From an uncultured Anaerolineae bacterium (GTDB lineage: Bacteria > Chloroflexota > Anaerolineae > Aggregatilineales > Phototrophicaceae), in the NCBI GenBank assembly GCA_937995825.1, contig CALKJO010000001.1, positions 62,001-126,000 of the forward strand: 64,000 nt of DNA, given 5' to 3'. Every line of letters begins with the position of its first letter. Position 1 is the first letter of the stretch. The notes under the pieces are model-generated. The model saw only the letters and a program-made list of their open reading frames with translations. It was not told where the DNA came from and did no database searches. Of this stretch, positions 25,677 to 33,389 are shown one piece after another. A program made the translations under genes and the position numbers.

Positions 25677-26810
25677 ATGCGGGTGATTTTCAACGGCTGG
25701 TTCTGGGATCAGCCCCACACTGGCAGCGGGCAGTATCTCAGGCGGCTTCTCGGCGCGCTGCGGCGAATTGACCCCGATCTGAGGCTGGCGCTCGTCCTGC
25801 CGAGGGGGGTGAATGCCGCTGCTGTGCCGGAAGGCGTTGAGGTTATCGCAGCGCGCGGCAGCCGTTCAAATCTAGGCAAGGTTTGGTTTGAGCAGCGGAT
25901 TTTTCCACAAGCGGCAGCGGCATGGCGAGCCGACATCGCGCATGTGCCGTATTGGGGCGCGCCGCTGGCGTCACCGGTCAGGCTGGTGACGACGATTCTG
26001 GATGTGATCCCTTTGGCGCTGCCTGAGTATGCGTCGGGGGCGCTGGCGCGGCTGTATGTATCGCTGGTGAGCGCATCCGCGCACGGCAGTGCCCACACCA
26101 TCACGATCAGCGACGCCGCCAAAGCGGACGTGATTCAATATCTGGGCTTGCCCGCCGAGTCGATCACGACAACCCATCTGGCGGCGGATGAAGCGTATCA
26201 TCCACGCATCGGGGCAGAACGAGATGCCGAAGTCAAAGCAAAATACGATCTGCCAGATGATTTCGCCTTGTATCTGGGCGGCTTCGACCGCCGTAAGCGC
26301 GTCGATGTCGCGCTGCAAGCGTATACCTTTGTCGGGCGCGCGCACGGCGACGAGATACCGCTGATCATCGCCGGGCGCGAACCCGCTTGGGGGACGCCGC
26401 TCTTCCCCGATCTGCGCAAAGCGGCCGCGCAGCTCAATGTTGAGCCGTATGTGCGTTGGATCGGCGCGGTCGATGAGGCGGACAAGCCGTCACTCTACCG
26501 ACTGGCACGGGTGTTTGTCTTTCCCAGCGTGTACGAAGGCTTCGGGCTGCCCGTGATCGAGGCGATGGCATGTGGGACGCCGGTTGTCGCCAGCGACATC
26601 CCCGTCATGCGCGAGATCACCGGTGATGCCGCCTATCTGGTCAAGCCGGAAGATGGGCGGGCGATGGGCGGGGCGCTGATCGCACTGCTGATTCAAGACC
26701 CGCTGCGTGACGAGCAGATACAGCGCGGACTGTCGGTCGCAACGCGCTACCGCTGGACGAAAACCGCCCGCGAGACCCGCGCAGTCTATGACAAAGTGAT
26801 GCATTTGTAG
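25677..26810 (+). CDS. Glycosyltransferase, family 1/GT4
   Basis: A 377-residue GT-B-fold transferase that adds a sugar from a nucleotide donor to a glycan or lipid acceptor. ATG 25677 (MRVIFNGWFW) is chosen because the upstream part of the ORF overlaps fur. Visible features are the N-domain start HTGSGQYLRRLLGAL, the donor-domain opening FALYLGGFDRRKR, and the E-x7-E signature (VFPSVYEGFGLPVIEAMACGTPVVASDIPVM). Closest in pattern to mannosyl/rhamnosyl GT4 enzymes. It overlaps or abuts the Uma2 gene downstream. The acceptor is not predictable. Confidence 0.93.
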   Translation: MRVIFNGWFWDQPHTGSGQYLRRLLGALRRIDPDLRLALVLPRGVNAAAVPEGVEVIAARGSRSNLGKVWFEQRIFPQAAAAWRADIAHVPYWGAPLASPVRLVTTILDVIPLALPEYASGALARLYVSLVSASAHGSAHTITISDAAKADVIQYLGLPAESITTTHLAADEAYHPRIGAERDAEVKAKYDLPDDFALYLGGFDRRKRVDVALQAYTFVGRAHGDEIPLIIAGREPAWGTPLFPDLRKAAAQLNVEPYVRWIGAVDEADKPSLYRLARVFVFPSVYEGFGLPVIEAMACGTPVVASDIPVMREITGDAAYLVKPEDGRAMGGALIALLIQDPLRDEQIQRGLSVATRYRWTKTARETRAVYDKVMHL

Positions 26811-26824
26811 TGGAGGACAGGACG

Positions 26825-27400
26825 ATGGTCGCCGATGTTCAAACCAGGCGGATCAGCGCAGATGAGTTTGCCACCATGCCCGACTTCGATGCGCCCTACG
26901 CTGAACTGATTGAAGGAGAAATTGTCTTGGCAGGTGGAGCAAGTGACAGCCATCAGGGAAAGTCGCTCGATCTGGTTCGTTTTCTGAGCGCCAATGTGCA
27001 GCAAGGCACGCTGCGTTTCGCGCCTTTATCCGTCCGCTTGGACGAGATCAACCTATTTGAGCCGGACATCTTCTGGATCGCGCCGGACAACACGCGCTGC
27101 GCGCTGCTGGATGAGCGGACATGGAGCGGCGCGCCCGATCTGGTGATCGAAATCCTCTCCCCCTCGACAGCGCGGCGAGATCGGGATCAGAAATATCGCG
27201 CCTATGAATCGGCAGATGTGCGCGAATACTGGATGGTCGAGCCGGACGCGGATTTTCTGGAAGTCTACCTGCTCGAGGATGGCAAATTCCACCGCCTGGG
27301 CGTCTACGGCTTCGGCGAGACGTTCGAGTCGCCAGTGTTGGGTATCGCAGTGCCAGTGGACTCGTTGTTCAGGCGTGAAGAGAGCGTGAAGACAGGGTGA
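26825..27400 (+). CDS. Uma2-family (DUF820) putative restriction endonuclease-like protein
   Basis: A 191-residue member of the Uma2 family, which has a PD-(D/E)xK nuclease fold and unknown substrate and is very common in Chloroflexota and cyanobacteria. Motifs are YAELIEGEIVLAGG, FEPDIFWI (the catalytic Asp), DLVIEILSPSTARRDRDQKYRAY (the ExK half) and YWMVEPDADFLEVY. The GTG at 26810 overlaps the previous stop, but GGAGGACAGGACG lies correctly before ATG 26825, so the latter is chosen. Stand-alone Uma2 genes usually have no defence context. Confidence 0.9.
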   Translation: MVADVQTRRISADEFATMPDFDAPYAELIEGEIVLAGGASDSHQGKSLDLVRFLSANVQQGTLRFAPLSVRLDEINLFEPDIFWIAPDNTRCALLDERTWSGAPDLVIEILSPSTARRDRDQKYRAYESADVREYWMVEPDADFLEVYLLEDGKFHRLGVYGFGETFESPVLGIAVPVDSLFRREESVKTG

Positions 27401-27402
27401 AT

Positions 27403-28527
27403 ATGCATTTAAGAACCATTTTTCTCGGTCTGGCGATACCGCTGCTGCTGTTCGCGCCGGTCTTTGCGCTGGATGCGCCGATGGTGTCGACCTACCGGCA
27501 GGTCTATGTCTTTGCCGGACCGGGTCACACACACACGCAAATTGGCGTGATCGCTCCCGACATTCCGCTGCGCATCATCGAGCGCAACCGCGTCGGCAAC
27601 TGGGTGCGGATTCAGCGCATGGGAGACGATGGCAGCGTGATCCTCGATGGCTGGATCATCTCCGGCTACGTCCGCTACACGCCGGAGCTGCGCTACAGCC
27701 TGATCCCGGTCAACTATACCGAACCGGATCACAATCCGAGCAACGCGGCATATGCGTCGTTTGCGGAGCTGTACCGCGCGCCGCTGGTCTCCCCCATCGA
27801 TGAATTGATGGTCGAAGTGTTCGAGCTGGGTCAGGATATGGGCAACAATCCCAACGGCGTGACCAAAGTCGGCGACAGCCTGTTGGTTTCGCCGCAAATC
27901 CTGAACGTAATGGCGCGGACAGATAATCTGCTCGGACCCTATGACTTTCTTGCGCCAACGATTGCGTTCTATGGTCAGGGGATCACGCCGTACAGCATCG
28001 CCAACACCGTCGGCATGAGTACCTTCACCGTTCTCGATCCGATGTGGGCGCCTGGCGGGTCGTGTCTGCCCAATGAAGCGCCGCTGACCTGCGAATACCG
28101 CATCCGCAAGCCGAGCGTCGCCTTCATCCTGTTCGGACCCAACGATCTGCGCGCCAGCGATTCAGTGATGTTTGGACGCAATATCGCTCGGATCGTCGAT
28201 GAAACGCTGCAAGCGGGGATCATCCCGGTCTTGTCCACCTTCAGCCTCGATCAGCACAGCGATCTGTTCTGGTCGGGGATCGACTTCAATCTTGAACTGA
28301 AGCGGGTGGCAGAAGAAAAGCATGTCCCGCTGATCAATCTGTGGGGGGCAGCGCGACCGCTGCCGGATTATGGGCTGGATCAAGATCGGGTGCATCTGCG
28401 TCAGACCGGTTGGGACAACCTGCGCCTGGATGGCGGACAAGAAGCCTTTTCCGGGACGGCGCTCTACAACCTGCTGGCGATCTACACGCTGCACAGCATC
28501 CGTGAGGCGGTTGGATTGGGCGCGTGA
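27403..28527 (+). CDS. Secreted SGNH/GDSL hydrolase with N-terminal SH3-like domain
   Basis: A 374-residue exported hydrolase. ATG 27403 has AGGG at good spacing, while a GTG at 27397 overlaps the Uma2 stop. Signal peptide HLRTIFLGLAIPLLLFAPVFA. Then an SH3-like domain (VYVFAGPGHTHTQIGVIAP, NWVRIQRMGDDGSVILDGW). The catalytic domain has all SGNH blocks: GDS in KVGDSLLVSP (nucleophile Ser), Gly and Asn in FILFGPNDLRAS, and the Asp/His pair in DQDRVHLRQTGW. Expected to act on ester or acetyl groups of cell-wall or exopolymer glycans. Probably in one transcript with the genes upstream. Confidence 0.85.
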   Translation: MHLRTIFLGLAIPLLLFAPVFALDAPMVSTYRQVYVFAGPGHTHTQIGVIAPDIPLRIIERNRVGNWVRIQRMGDDGSVILDGWIISGYVRYTPELRYSLIPVNYTEPDHNPSNAAYASFAELYRAPLVSPIDELMVEVFELGQDMGNNPNGVTKVGDSLLVSPQILNVMARTDNLLGPYDFLAPTIAFYGQGITPYSIANTVGMSTFTVLDPMWAPGGSCLPNEAPLTCEYRIRKPSVAFILFGPNDLRASDSVMFGRNIARIVDETLQAGIIPVLSTFSLDQHSDLFWSGIDFNLELKRVAEEKHVPLINLWGAARPLPDYGLDQDRVHLRQTGWDNLRLDGGQEAFSGTALYNLLAIYTLHSIREAVGLGA

Positions 28528-28603
28528 AGGCGAAAGAGCGTAACCGATGCTATAATAGCGAATAATCTCGTCCTACAAACATGAGCAGGTTCGCAGACGC
28601 AGC

Positions 28604-30394
28604 ATGATCCCCAACAACAGCGCGAGCGGCAGTGCAGAGCGCGCCGTCGGCGCGCAGACCGCCGAGCAAGCGAGCGGCGATTTGCCCAACGCACTGCACA
28701 GATTGACCGATCTTCGCGGGATGCTCGATCAGCTGAGCGCCGGTATCCGCAGTCAGGACGCGCTGCTGCGAATGCGCCAGCTCAGTCTCCCTCAAAACGT
28801 GCTGAACCAACTGATCCAGCTTGAGCATGATCTATCCAGCTTGCAGCACGCGCTGCTCGATGATGAAACAGAACTGACTCAGCTTCGCGCCTTGGTGGAG
28901 ATGTCTGCGATGATCAATTCATCGCTGGATGTCGATGCGGTGCTGGCGCAGGCGATGGATGTCATCATCACGCTGACCGGAGCTGAGCGCGGTTTCATCC
29001 TGCTCACCCATGAGTCGACCGGCGAACTCGAATACCGGGTCGCGCGCGGCGTTGAGCCGAGTGATCAGGGCTATGAAGTCAGCCGAACGATCCTCAACGA
29101 CGTGATCACGACGGGTAAAGCTCTGCTGACCGACAATGCCTCTGTCGATCCCAATCTTCAGGAGAGCGAGACGGTCGCGCGCTTCGTGCTGCGCTCTGTG
29201 CTGTGCGTGCCGCTGGTCTACAAAGACCTGATCATCGGCGCGGTCTATGTCGATAATCGCTATCGCGAAGGCGTCTTCACGGAGCGCGAGCTGAATCTGT
29301 TGACGGCATTTGCCAATCAAACGGCAGTTGCCATCGAAAATGCGCTGCTGTACACCCGCGTGCAGCAGCAGTTGGAAGAAATTTCGCGCGTCAACGAGCT
29401 GCTGGAGAATATCTTTGCATCGATTGCCAGCGGCGTGATCACCACCGACAGCGACAACACGATCACACTGTACAATCACGCGGCGGAGGCGCTGTTCAAT
29501 CTCGCCCGCGAGAACGCGATTGGCGCGCCGATCAGCCGCGTGCTGCCCGATCTCGACGAGCGGGTGTTAAGCCAGATACGTGAGCAGAGGCAAAGTGCCG
29601 CGCTGGAACTGGAAACCACCATCAGCGGGCGCGGGCGCCGCCTGCTGGGCATCCAGCTGACGCCGCTGCAGAACACGCGCCAGGAGACTCAGGGCGGGGC
29701 GGCGCTGGTGCTGGATGACTTGACCGAACAGCGCGCGCGCGCCGCCGCGCTGCAAAACATGCGCGTGTTCATGCCGCCTGGGATGATCGAGAATATTGAC
29801 CAGATCGCCAATCTCGCGCTGGGCGGCGAACGGCGCGAGATCACTTGCGTTTTTGTGTATGTCTGCTCCTACAGCATCTTTCCCCGCAACATGCGCCCGC
29901 AGGCACAGATGGAAATGCTCAACGCCTACCTGGAAGTCGCGACCGGGACGATCTTCCGCGCTGACGGCGTGATCGACAAATACATGGGCAATGAGATCAT
30001 GGTGCTGTTCAACACGCAGTTGAACCCACAGACCGATCACGCGCTGCGCGCTGTGCAGATGGCGCTGGCGCTGCGCAACGACTTTCGCGCGCTCTATCGC
30101 CAGTCCGCAATCGCGTCGGAGGTCGATTATTACCGGATCGGGATTCATTCTGGAATCGCAACGCTGGGCAACGTCGGCAGCGCGAACCGCCGCAGCTTCA
30201 CCGCCATCGGCGACACCGTCAATCTGGCAAAGCGGCTCGAAGAAAATGCCAAAGATGGTCAGATTCTCGTGAGCGAGGAGACAGTCAGCGCCATTGGCAC
30301 TGCCAACCCGCCAATCCATTTCATTGAACTCGGCGCGATTCAGGTCAAAGGACGTCAGCAGTACACGCGCGTCTTTGAGGTCTTCGAAAGCTGA
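28604..30394 (+). CDS. GAF-PAS-class III cyclase, C2-like half (metal aspartates lost)
   Basis: A 596-residue protein: helical N-terminus (1-95), GAF (about 98-255, MSAMINSSLDVDAVLAQAM to VAIENALL), PAS (about 268-385) and a class III nucleotidyl cyclase domain (about 405-590). The metal-binding aspartates are absent: the first position is Tyr419 (CVFVYVCSYS) and the second is Asn463 (DKYMGNEIM). The substrate Lys459, the base-recognition position (Thr533) and transition-state residues Asn540 and Arg544 (GDTVNLAKRLEE) are retained. As a homodimer it should be inactive. It pairs in pattern with the next gene, whose ATG overlaps this stop (TGATG). Both GAF and PAS domains should sense a small molecule, light or redox state. 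Confidence 0.92.
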   Translation: MIPNNSASGSAERAVGAQTAEQASGDLPNALHRLTDLRGMLDQLSAGIRSQDALLRMRQLSLPQNVLNQLIQLEHDLSSLQHALLDDETELTQLRALVEMSAMINSSLDVDAVLAQAMDVIITLTGAERGFILLTHESTGELEYRVARGVEPSDQGYEVSRTILNDVITTGKALLTDNASVDPNLQESETVARFVLRSVLCVPLVYKDLIIGAVYVDNRYREGVFTERELNLLTAFANQTAVAIENALLYTRVQQQLEEISRVNELLENIFASIASGVITTDSDNTITLYNHAAEALFNLARENAIGAPISRVLPDLDERVLSQIREQRQSAALELETTISGRGRRLLGIQLTPLQNTRQETQGGAALVLDDLTEQRARAAALQNMRVFMPPGMIENIDQIANLALGGERREITCVFVYVCSYSIFPRNMRPQAQMEMLNAYLEVATGTIFRADGVIDKYMGNEIMVLFNTQLNPQTDHALRAVQMALALRNDFRALYRQSAIASEVDYYRIGIHSGIATLGNVGSANRRSFTAIGDTVNLAKRLEENAKDGQILVSEETVSAIGTANPPIHFIELGAIQVKGRQQYTRVFEVFES

Positions 30395-32130
30395 TGGTCG
30401 AAAACACCGAGAAATTCCGCAAGCTTTCGCCGCTTCCGCAGACCACTCAGGAACAGATTCGCGAAGTCCGTATGCGCCTGAGCGATCTAGAGAACATGCT
30501 GCGCGATCATCTGCCGATTCTGCGTCAGCGCGGGATGAGTCTGCCGGCGCGCACGCTGATCTATCTGTCTCAGCTTCAAAACGGGCTGGACGCGCTCAAT
30601 CGCGAGCTGACAGCGCGCCAGATTCAGCTTCGCCAGCTTCGCGCTCTGCCCCAGACAACTGCGCTGATCAATTCAGCGCTCGCCATGGACAGCATCCTGC
30701 AAGAAGTGATGGACACGGCGGTGATACTCACCGGCGCGGAACGCGGTTACATCATGCTGCGCGATCCAGCGACTGGTAAAATGGAATTTCAGGTCGCGCG
30801 CGGCATCGACAACAAGCAGTTGAGCCGCGATGAATTCATCATCAGCAATACGATCATCAACGAAGTCGTCAGCACCGCGCAGCCTGTGCTGACGCACAAT
30901 GCGCGCAACGATAACAAATATATCGGGCAGGAGAGCATCGTCGGCTATCAACTGCGCAGCATCCTAGCTGTGCCGCTGAATGTCAGCGGCAGCACGATTG
31001 GCGTGGTCTATGTCGATAACCGGATCATGGACGGCGTGTTCACCGAGCGCGAGATGAGTCTGCTGGAGGCGTTCGCCAATCAGGCTGCGGTTGCGCTGCG
31101 CAATGCCCAATTGTTCGAGACTGCGCGCCAGCAGTTGGCGCAGATCACGACCTTGCGCGATCTGCTCAGCAATATGTTTGCCTCGATCAACAGCGGGCTG
31201 ATCACGCTGGACGGCGCAGATACGGTGACCGGGATCAACCGCGCTACCGCTGTGCTGATCGGCGTGGACGAGGCGGAGGCGCTGGGAATGCCGCTGAGCG
31301 CGCTGCTGCCGGCATTCAGCGCGCATTTTGCAGATGCGCTGGAGCACGTCCGGCAGAATGGGGTGGCGGCGGCGGGCGAAATCGAGATCAAGATCGCCCA
31401 ACGATCCCGTTATTGGCGCGTGGGCATCACGCCGCTGCGCGGTCAGTATGGCAGCGTCGTGATCGTGATCGACGATCTGACCGCGCAGCGCGATCATGAC
31501 CTGCTGCTGACCTATCTGCCCAATCCGGCGCTGGCTGAAAAAGTGGACTTCTCCACCCTCGGCGGGCAGGAACGGCTGATCACGGTGATCAGCGCGGATG
31601 TGCGCGGCTTCAGCACTGTCAGCGAGCATCTTGAGCCGGAACAACTGATGGAGATCATCAATAAATACCTGAGCGTCGCCAGCGAAGCGGTCAACCGTCA
31701 GGAGGGGATCGTCGATAAGTATCTGGGCGACTGCGTAACCGGTTTGTTCAACACCCAGCTCAACGAACACGATGATCACGTCATGCGCGCCGTCCGCGCC
31801 GCGCTGGGTATACTGCATGATGTCCGCGCGCTGCATGAGGTCTTGCCGCCGGAGCAGCGGCTCAATTTTGGGATCGGCATTCATACTGGCATCGCAGTGC
31901 TGGGCAATATGGGCAGCGCCAACCGCCGTGAATTTTCAGCGCTGGGAGACGCGATGGAGATGAGCAAGCTGCTCCAGGAAACCGCCGGACCGGGCGAGAT
32001 CATCCTCAGCGCCGCGACCTATGAACTGGTCAAGGATATATTTGAGGCAGTGCCGAAAGCGCCGCACAAAACCAAAAACGATCCGTCTTTCGCCGTCATG
32101 TACAGCCTGACCGGGCGTAAGAAAAACTAG
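30394..32130 (+). CDS. GAF-PAS-class III cyclase, C1-like half (metal aspartates kept)
   Basis: A 578-residue paralogue of the preceding protein with the same domain order: helical start, GAF (about 90-245), PAS (about 255-370) and cyclase domain (about 390-570). Here both metal aspartates are present, Asp402 in ISADVRGFS and Asp446 in DKYLGDCVTG. The transition-state pair is lost: Glu522 and Leu526 (GDAMEMSKLLQE) stand where Asn and Arg are expected. GDC after the second loop even resembles the C1 half of mammalian adenylyl cyclase. It should need the upstream protein to complete one active site. Product cAMP or cGMP cannot be fixed, although the Thr at the base site of the partner is more often seen in adenylyl cyclases. 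Confidence 0.92.
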   Translation: MVENTEKFRKLSPLPQTTQEQIREVRMRLSDLENMLRDHLPILRQRGMSLPARTLIYLSQLQNGLDALNRELTARQIQLRQLRALPQTTALINSALAMDSILQEVMDTAVILTGAERGYIMLRDPATGKMEFQVARGIDNKQLSRDEFIISNTIINEVVSTAQPVLTHNARNDNKYIGQESIVGYQLRSILAVPLNVSGSTIGVVYVDNRIMDGVFTEREMSLLEAFANQAAVALRNAQLFETARQQLAQITTLRDLLSNMFASINSGLITLDGADTVTGINRATAVLIGVDEAEALGMPLSALLPAFSAHFADALEHVRQNGVAAAGEIEIKIAQRSRYWRVGITPLRGQYGSVVIVIDDLTAQRDHDLLLTYLPNPALAEKVDFSTLGGQERLITVISADVRGFSTVSEHLEPEQLMEIINKYLSVASEAVNRQEGIVDKYLGDCVTGLFNTQLNEHDDHVMRAVRAALGILHDVRALHEVLPPEQRLNFGIGIHTGIAVLGNMGSANRREFSALGDAMEMSKLLQETAGPGEIILSAATYELVKDIFEAVPKAPHKTKNDPSFAVMYSLTGRKKN

Positions 32131-32211
32131 CCCCGTCTCATCGTTTAATCAGCTTTCAGGTGTACCATTTTTCCGACAAACGATCCCCAAACAGATGAGG
32201 ACAGATCATCG

Positions 32212-32847
32212 ATGAGTTCACGTGAAGAAGTCAACCGCCGGCGCGTGCTGGAGGCTGAGATGAAACGGTCGGGTCGGCTGCCGCCGGGTCAGTCGGCAAC
32301 GCTCGATTTTCCGGTGCTGCACTACGGCGGCATCCCGTCTTTCAATGAGGCGACCTGGGATTTGCGCGTCTTCGGCGAAGTCGAGCAGCCGATGCGCTGG
32401 ACGTGGCAAGCATTCCTCAAGCTGCCAACAGTCAAAGTCACATGCGACATTCACTGCGTGACGCGCTGGAGTAAATTCGACACCGAATGGGAAGGCGTGC
32501 TGTTCCGCGACTTCATCAAATTGTTCGGCGTCAAGCCGACGGCGAAATATGTGATCGCGCACTGCGATGGCAGCGGCAGCTACACCACCAATCTGGAGCT
32601 GGAAGCGATGCTGGATGATGATGTGCTGCTGGCGTATAAATATGACGGGCGTTTCCTCGAACCCGAACACGGCTATCCGCTGCGGACGCTGGTTCCGAAG
32701 CGCTATTTCTGGAAAAGCGCCAAGTGGCTGCGCGCGTTGGAGTTCAGCGCGACCGATAAACCCGGCTTCTGGGAGGTCAACGGCTATCACAACGAAGGCG
32801 ATCCATTCAAAGAAGAACGCTTTTCGCGGCGCGGATTCCTGTTCTAG
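32212..32847 (+). CDS. Molybdopterin-dependent oxidoreductase (sulfite oxidase/MsrP-like fold)
   Basis: A 211-residue protein with the Oxidoreductase_molyb domain. The molybdenum-ligand Cys is in CDIHCVTRWS, preceded by the typical WDLRVFGEV strand and followed by SGSYTTNLELEAML, GRFLEPEHGYPLRTLVPKRYFWKSAKW and GFWEVNGYHNEGDP. Compared with sulfite oxidase (about 400 residues) and YedY/MsrP (about 330), it is short, lacks the C-terminal dimerisation domain, and has no Tat signal, so it should be cytosolic. The start has GAGGAC upstream. The electron partner and substrate are unknown. Confidence 0.9.
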   Translation: MSSREEVNRRRVLEAEMKRSGRLPPGQSATLDFPVLHYGGIPSFNEATWDLRVFGEVEQPMRWTWQAFLKLPTVKVTCDIHCVTRWSKFDTEWEGVLFRDFIKLFGVKPTAKYVIAHCDGSGSYTTNLELEAMLDDDVLLAYKYDGRFLEPEHGYPLRTLVPKRYFWKSAKWLRALEFSATDKPGFWEVNGYHNEGDPFKEERFSRRGFLF

Positions 32848-32855
32848 TCCCGCGA

Positions 32856-32892
32856 CCTCACCCCACCACACGCCGCATCGGGTGGGGTGAGG
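32856..32892. repeat. Perfect 12-bp inverted repeat between genes
   Basis: CCTCACCCCACC (32856-32867) and GGTGGGGTGAGG (32881-32892) with a 13-base loop. It lies 8 bases after the molybdopterin gene stop and 19 bases before rfaE2. No U-tract follows. The core CCTCACCC/GGGTGAGG recurs at 49462-49500. Confidence 0.75.
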
Positions 32893-32911
32893 CTGAAAGC
32901 CCCCGAACTCT

Positions 32912-33388
32912 ATGCCCCTGCTCACGCTCGATCAAGCGCTTGAACAGCGCTCCACCATCGCGCCGCTGGTGTTCACCAACGGCGTCTTTGACCTGCTGCA
33001 CGTCGGGCATCTAGAATACCTGGAACAGGCGCGCGCGCTTGGCGCGCAGCTCTGGATCGGGCTGAACAGCGACGAATCGGCGCGGCGGCTCAAAGGCGCT
33101 GGACGCCCGATCATCCCCGAAAGGGAGCGCGCGCGGCTGCTGCTGGCGCTGCGCCCAGTGGACAGCGTGATCATCTTCAGCGACGACACCGCCCTCAGGC
33201 TGATTCAAGCGCTCAAGCCGGAGATTTATGTCAAAGGCGGTGACTACGCGCCTGCACCGGATCAGCCGATCAAGCCGCTGCCAGAGCGCGGCGCGGTCGA
33301 GGCATACGGCGGGCGCGTTGTCCTGATCGACTACCTGCCCGGTCGCAGCACCAGCGCGCTGATCGCCGCGATCCGCGCGCTGCCGTGA
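32912..33388 (+). CDS. rfaE2: Heptose-1-phosphate adenylyltransferase-like nucleotidyltransferase
   Basis: A 158-residue cytidylyltransferase-fold protein equal to the C-terminal half of HldE. It has the HxGH motif in NGVFDLLHVGHLEYLEQA, then GLNSDESARRLKGAGRPIIPERERARLLLAL and PEIYVKGGDY. It should transfer AMP to a heptose phosphate to give ADP-heptose, a precursor of glycans. The kinase half is not encoded next to it in this window. No ribosome-binding site is clear. The neighbouring GT-C protein gene, convergent and one base away, supports a role in surface glycan synthesis. Confidence 0.9.
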   Translation: MPLLTLDQALEQRSTIAPLVFTNGVFDLLHVGHLEYLEQARALGAQLWIGLNSDESARRLKGAGRPIIPERERARLLLALRPVDSVIIFSDDTALRLIQALKPEIYVKGGDYAPAPDQPIKPLPERGAVEAYGGRVVLIDYLPGRSTSALIAAIRALP

Positions 33389-33389
33389 G

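Noticed and set aside
26825-27400. Uma2 gene as part of a defence island
   Set aside because: Neighbours are a glycosyltransferase and a secreted hydrolase. Uma2 genes are scattered widely in such genomes without defence context.
30394-32130. Second cyclase as a simple pseudo-enzyme from decay
   Set aside because: The losses are exactly reciprocal with the upstream gene, and both metal aspartates are kept, which is not expected from random decay.
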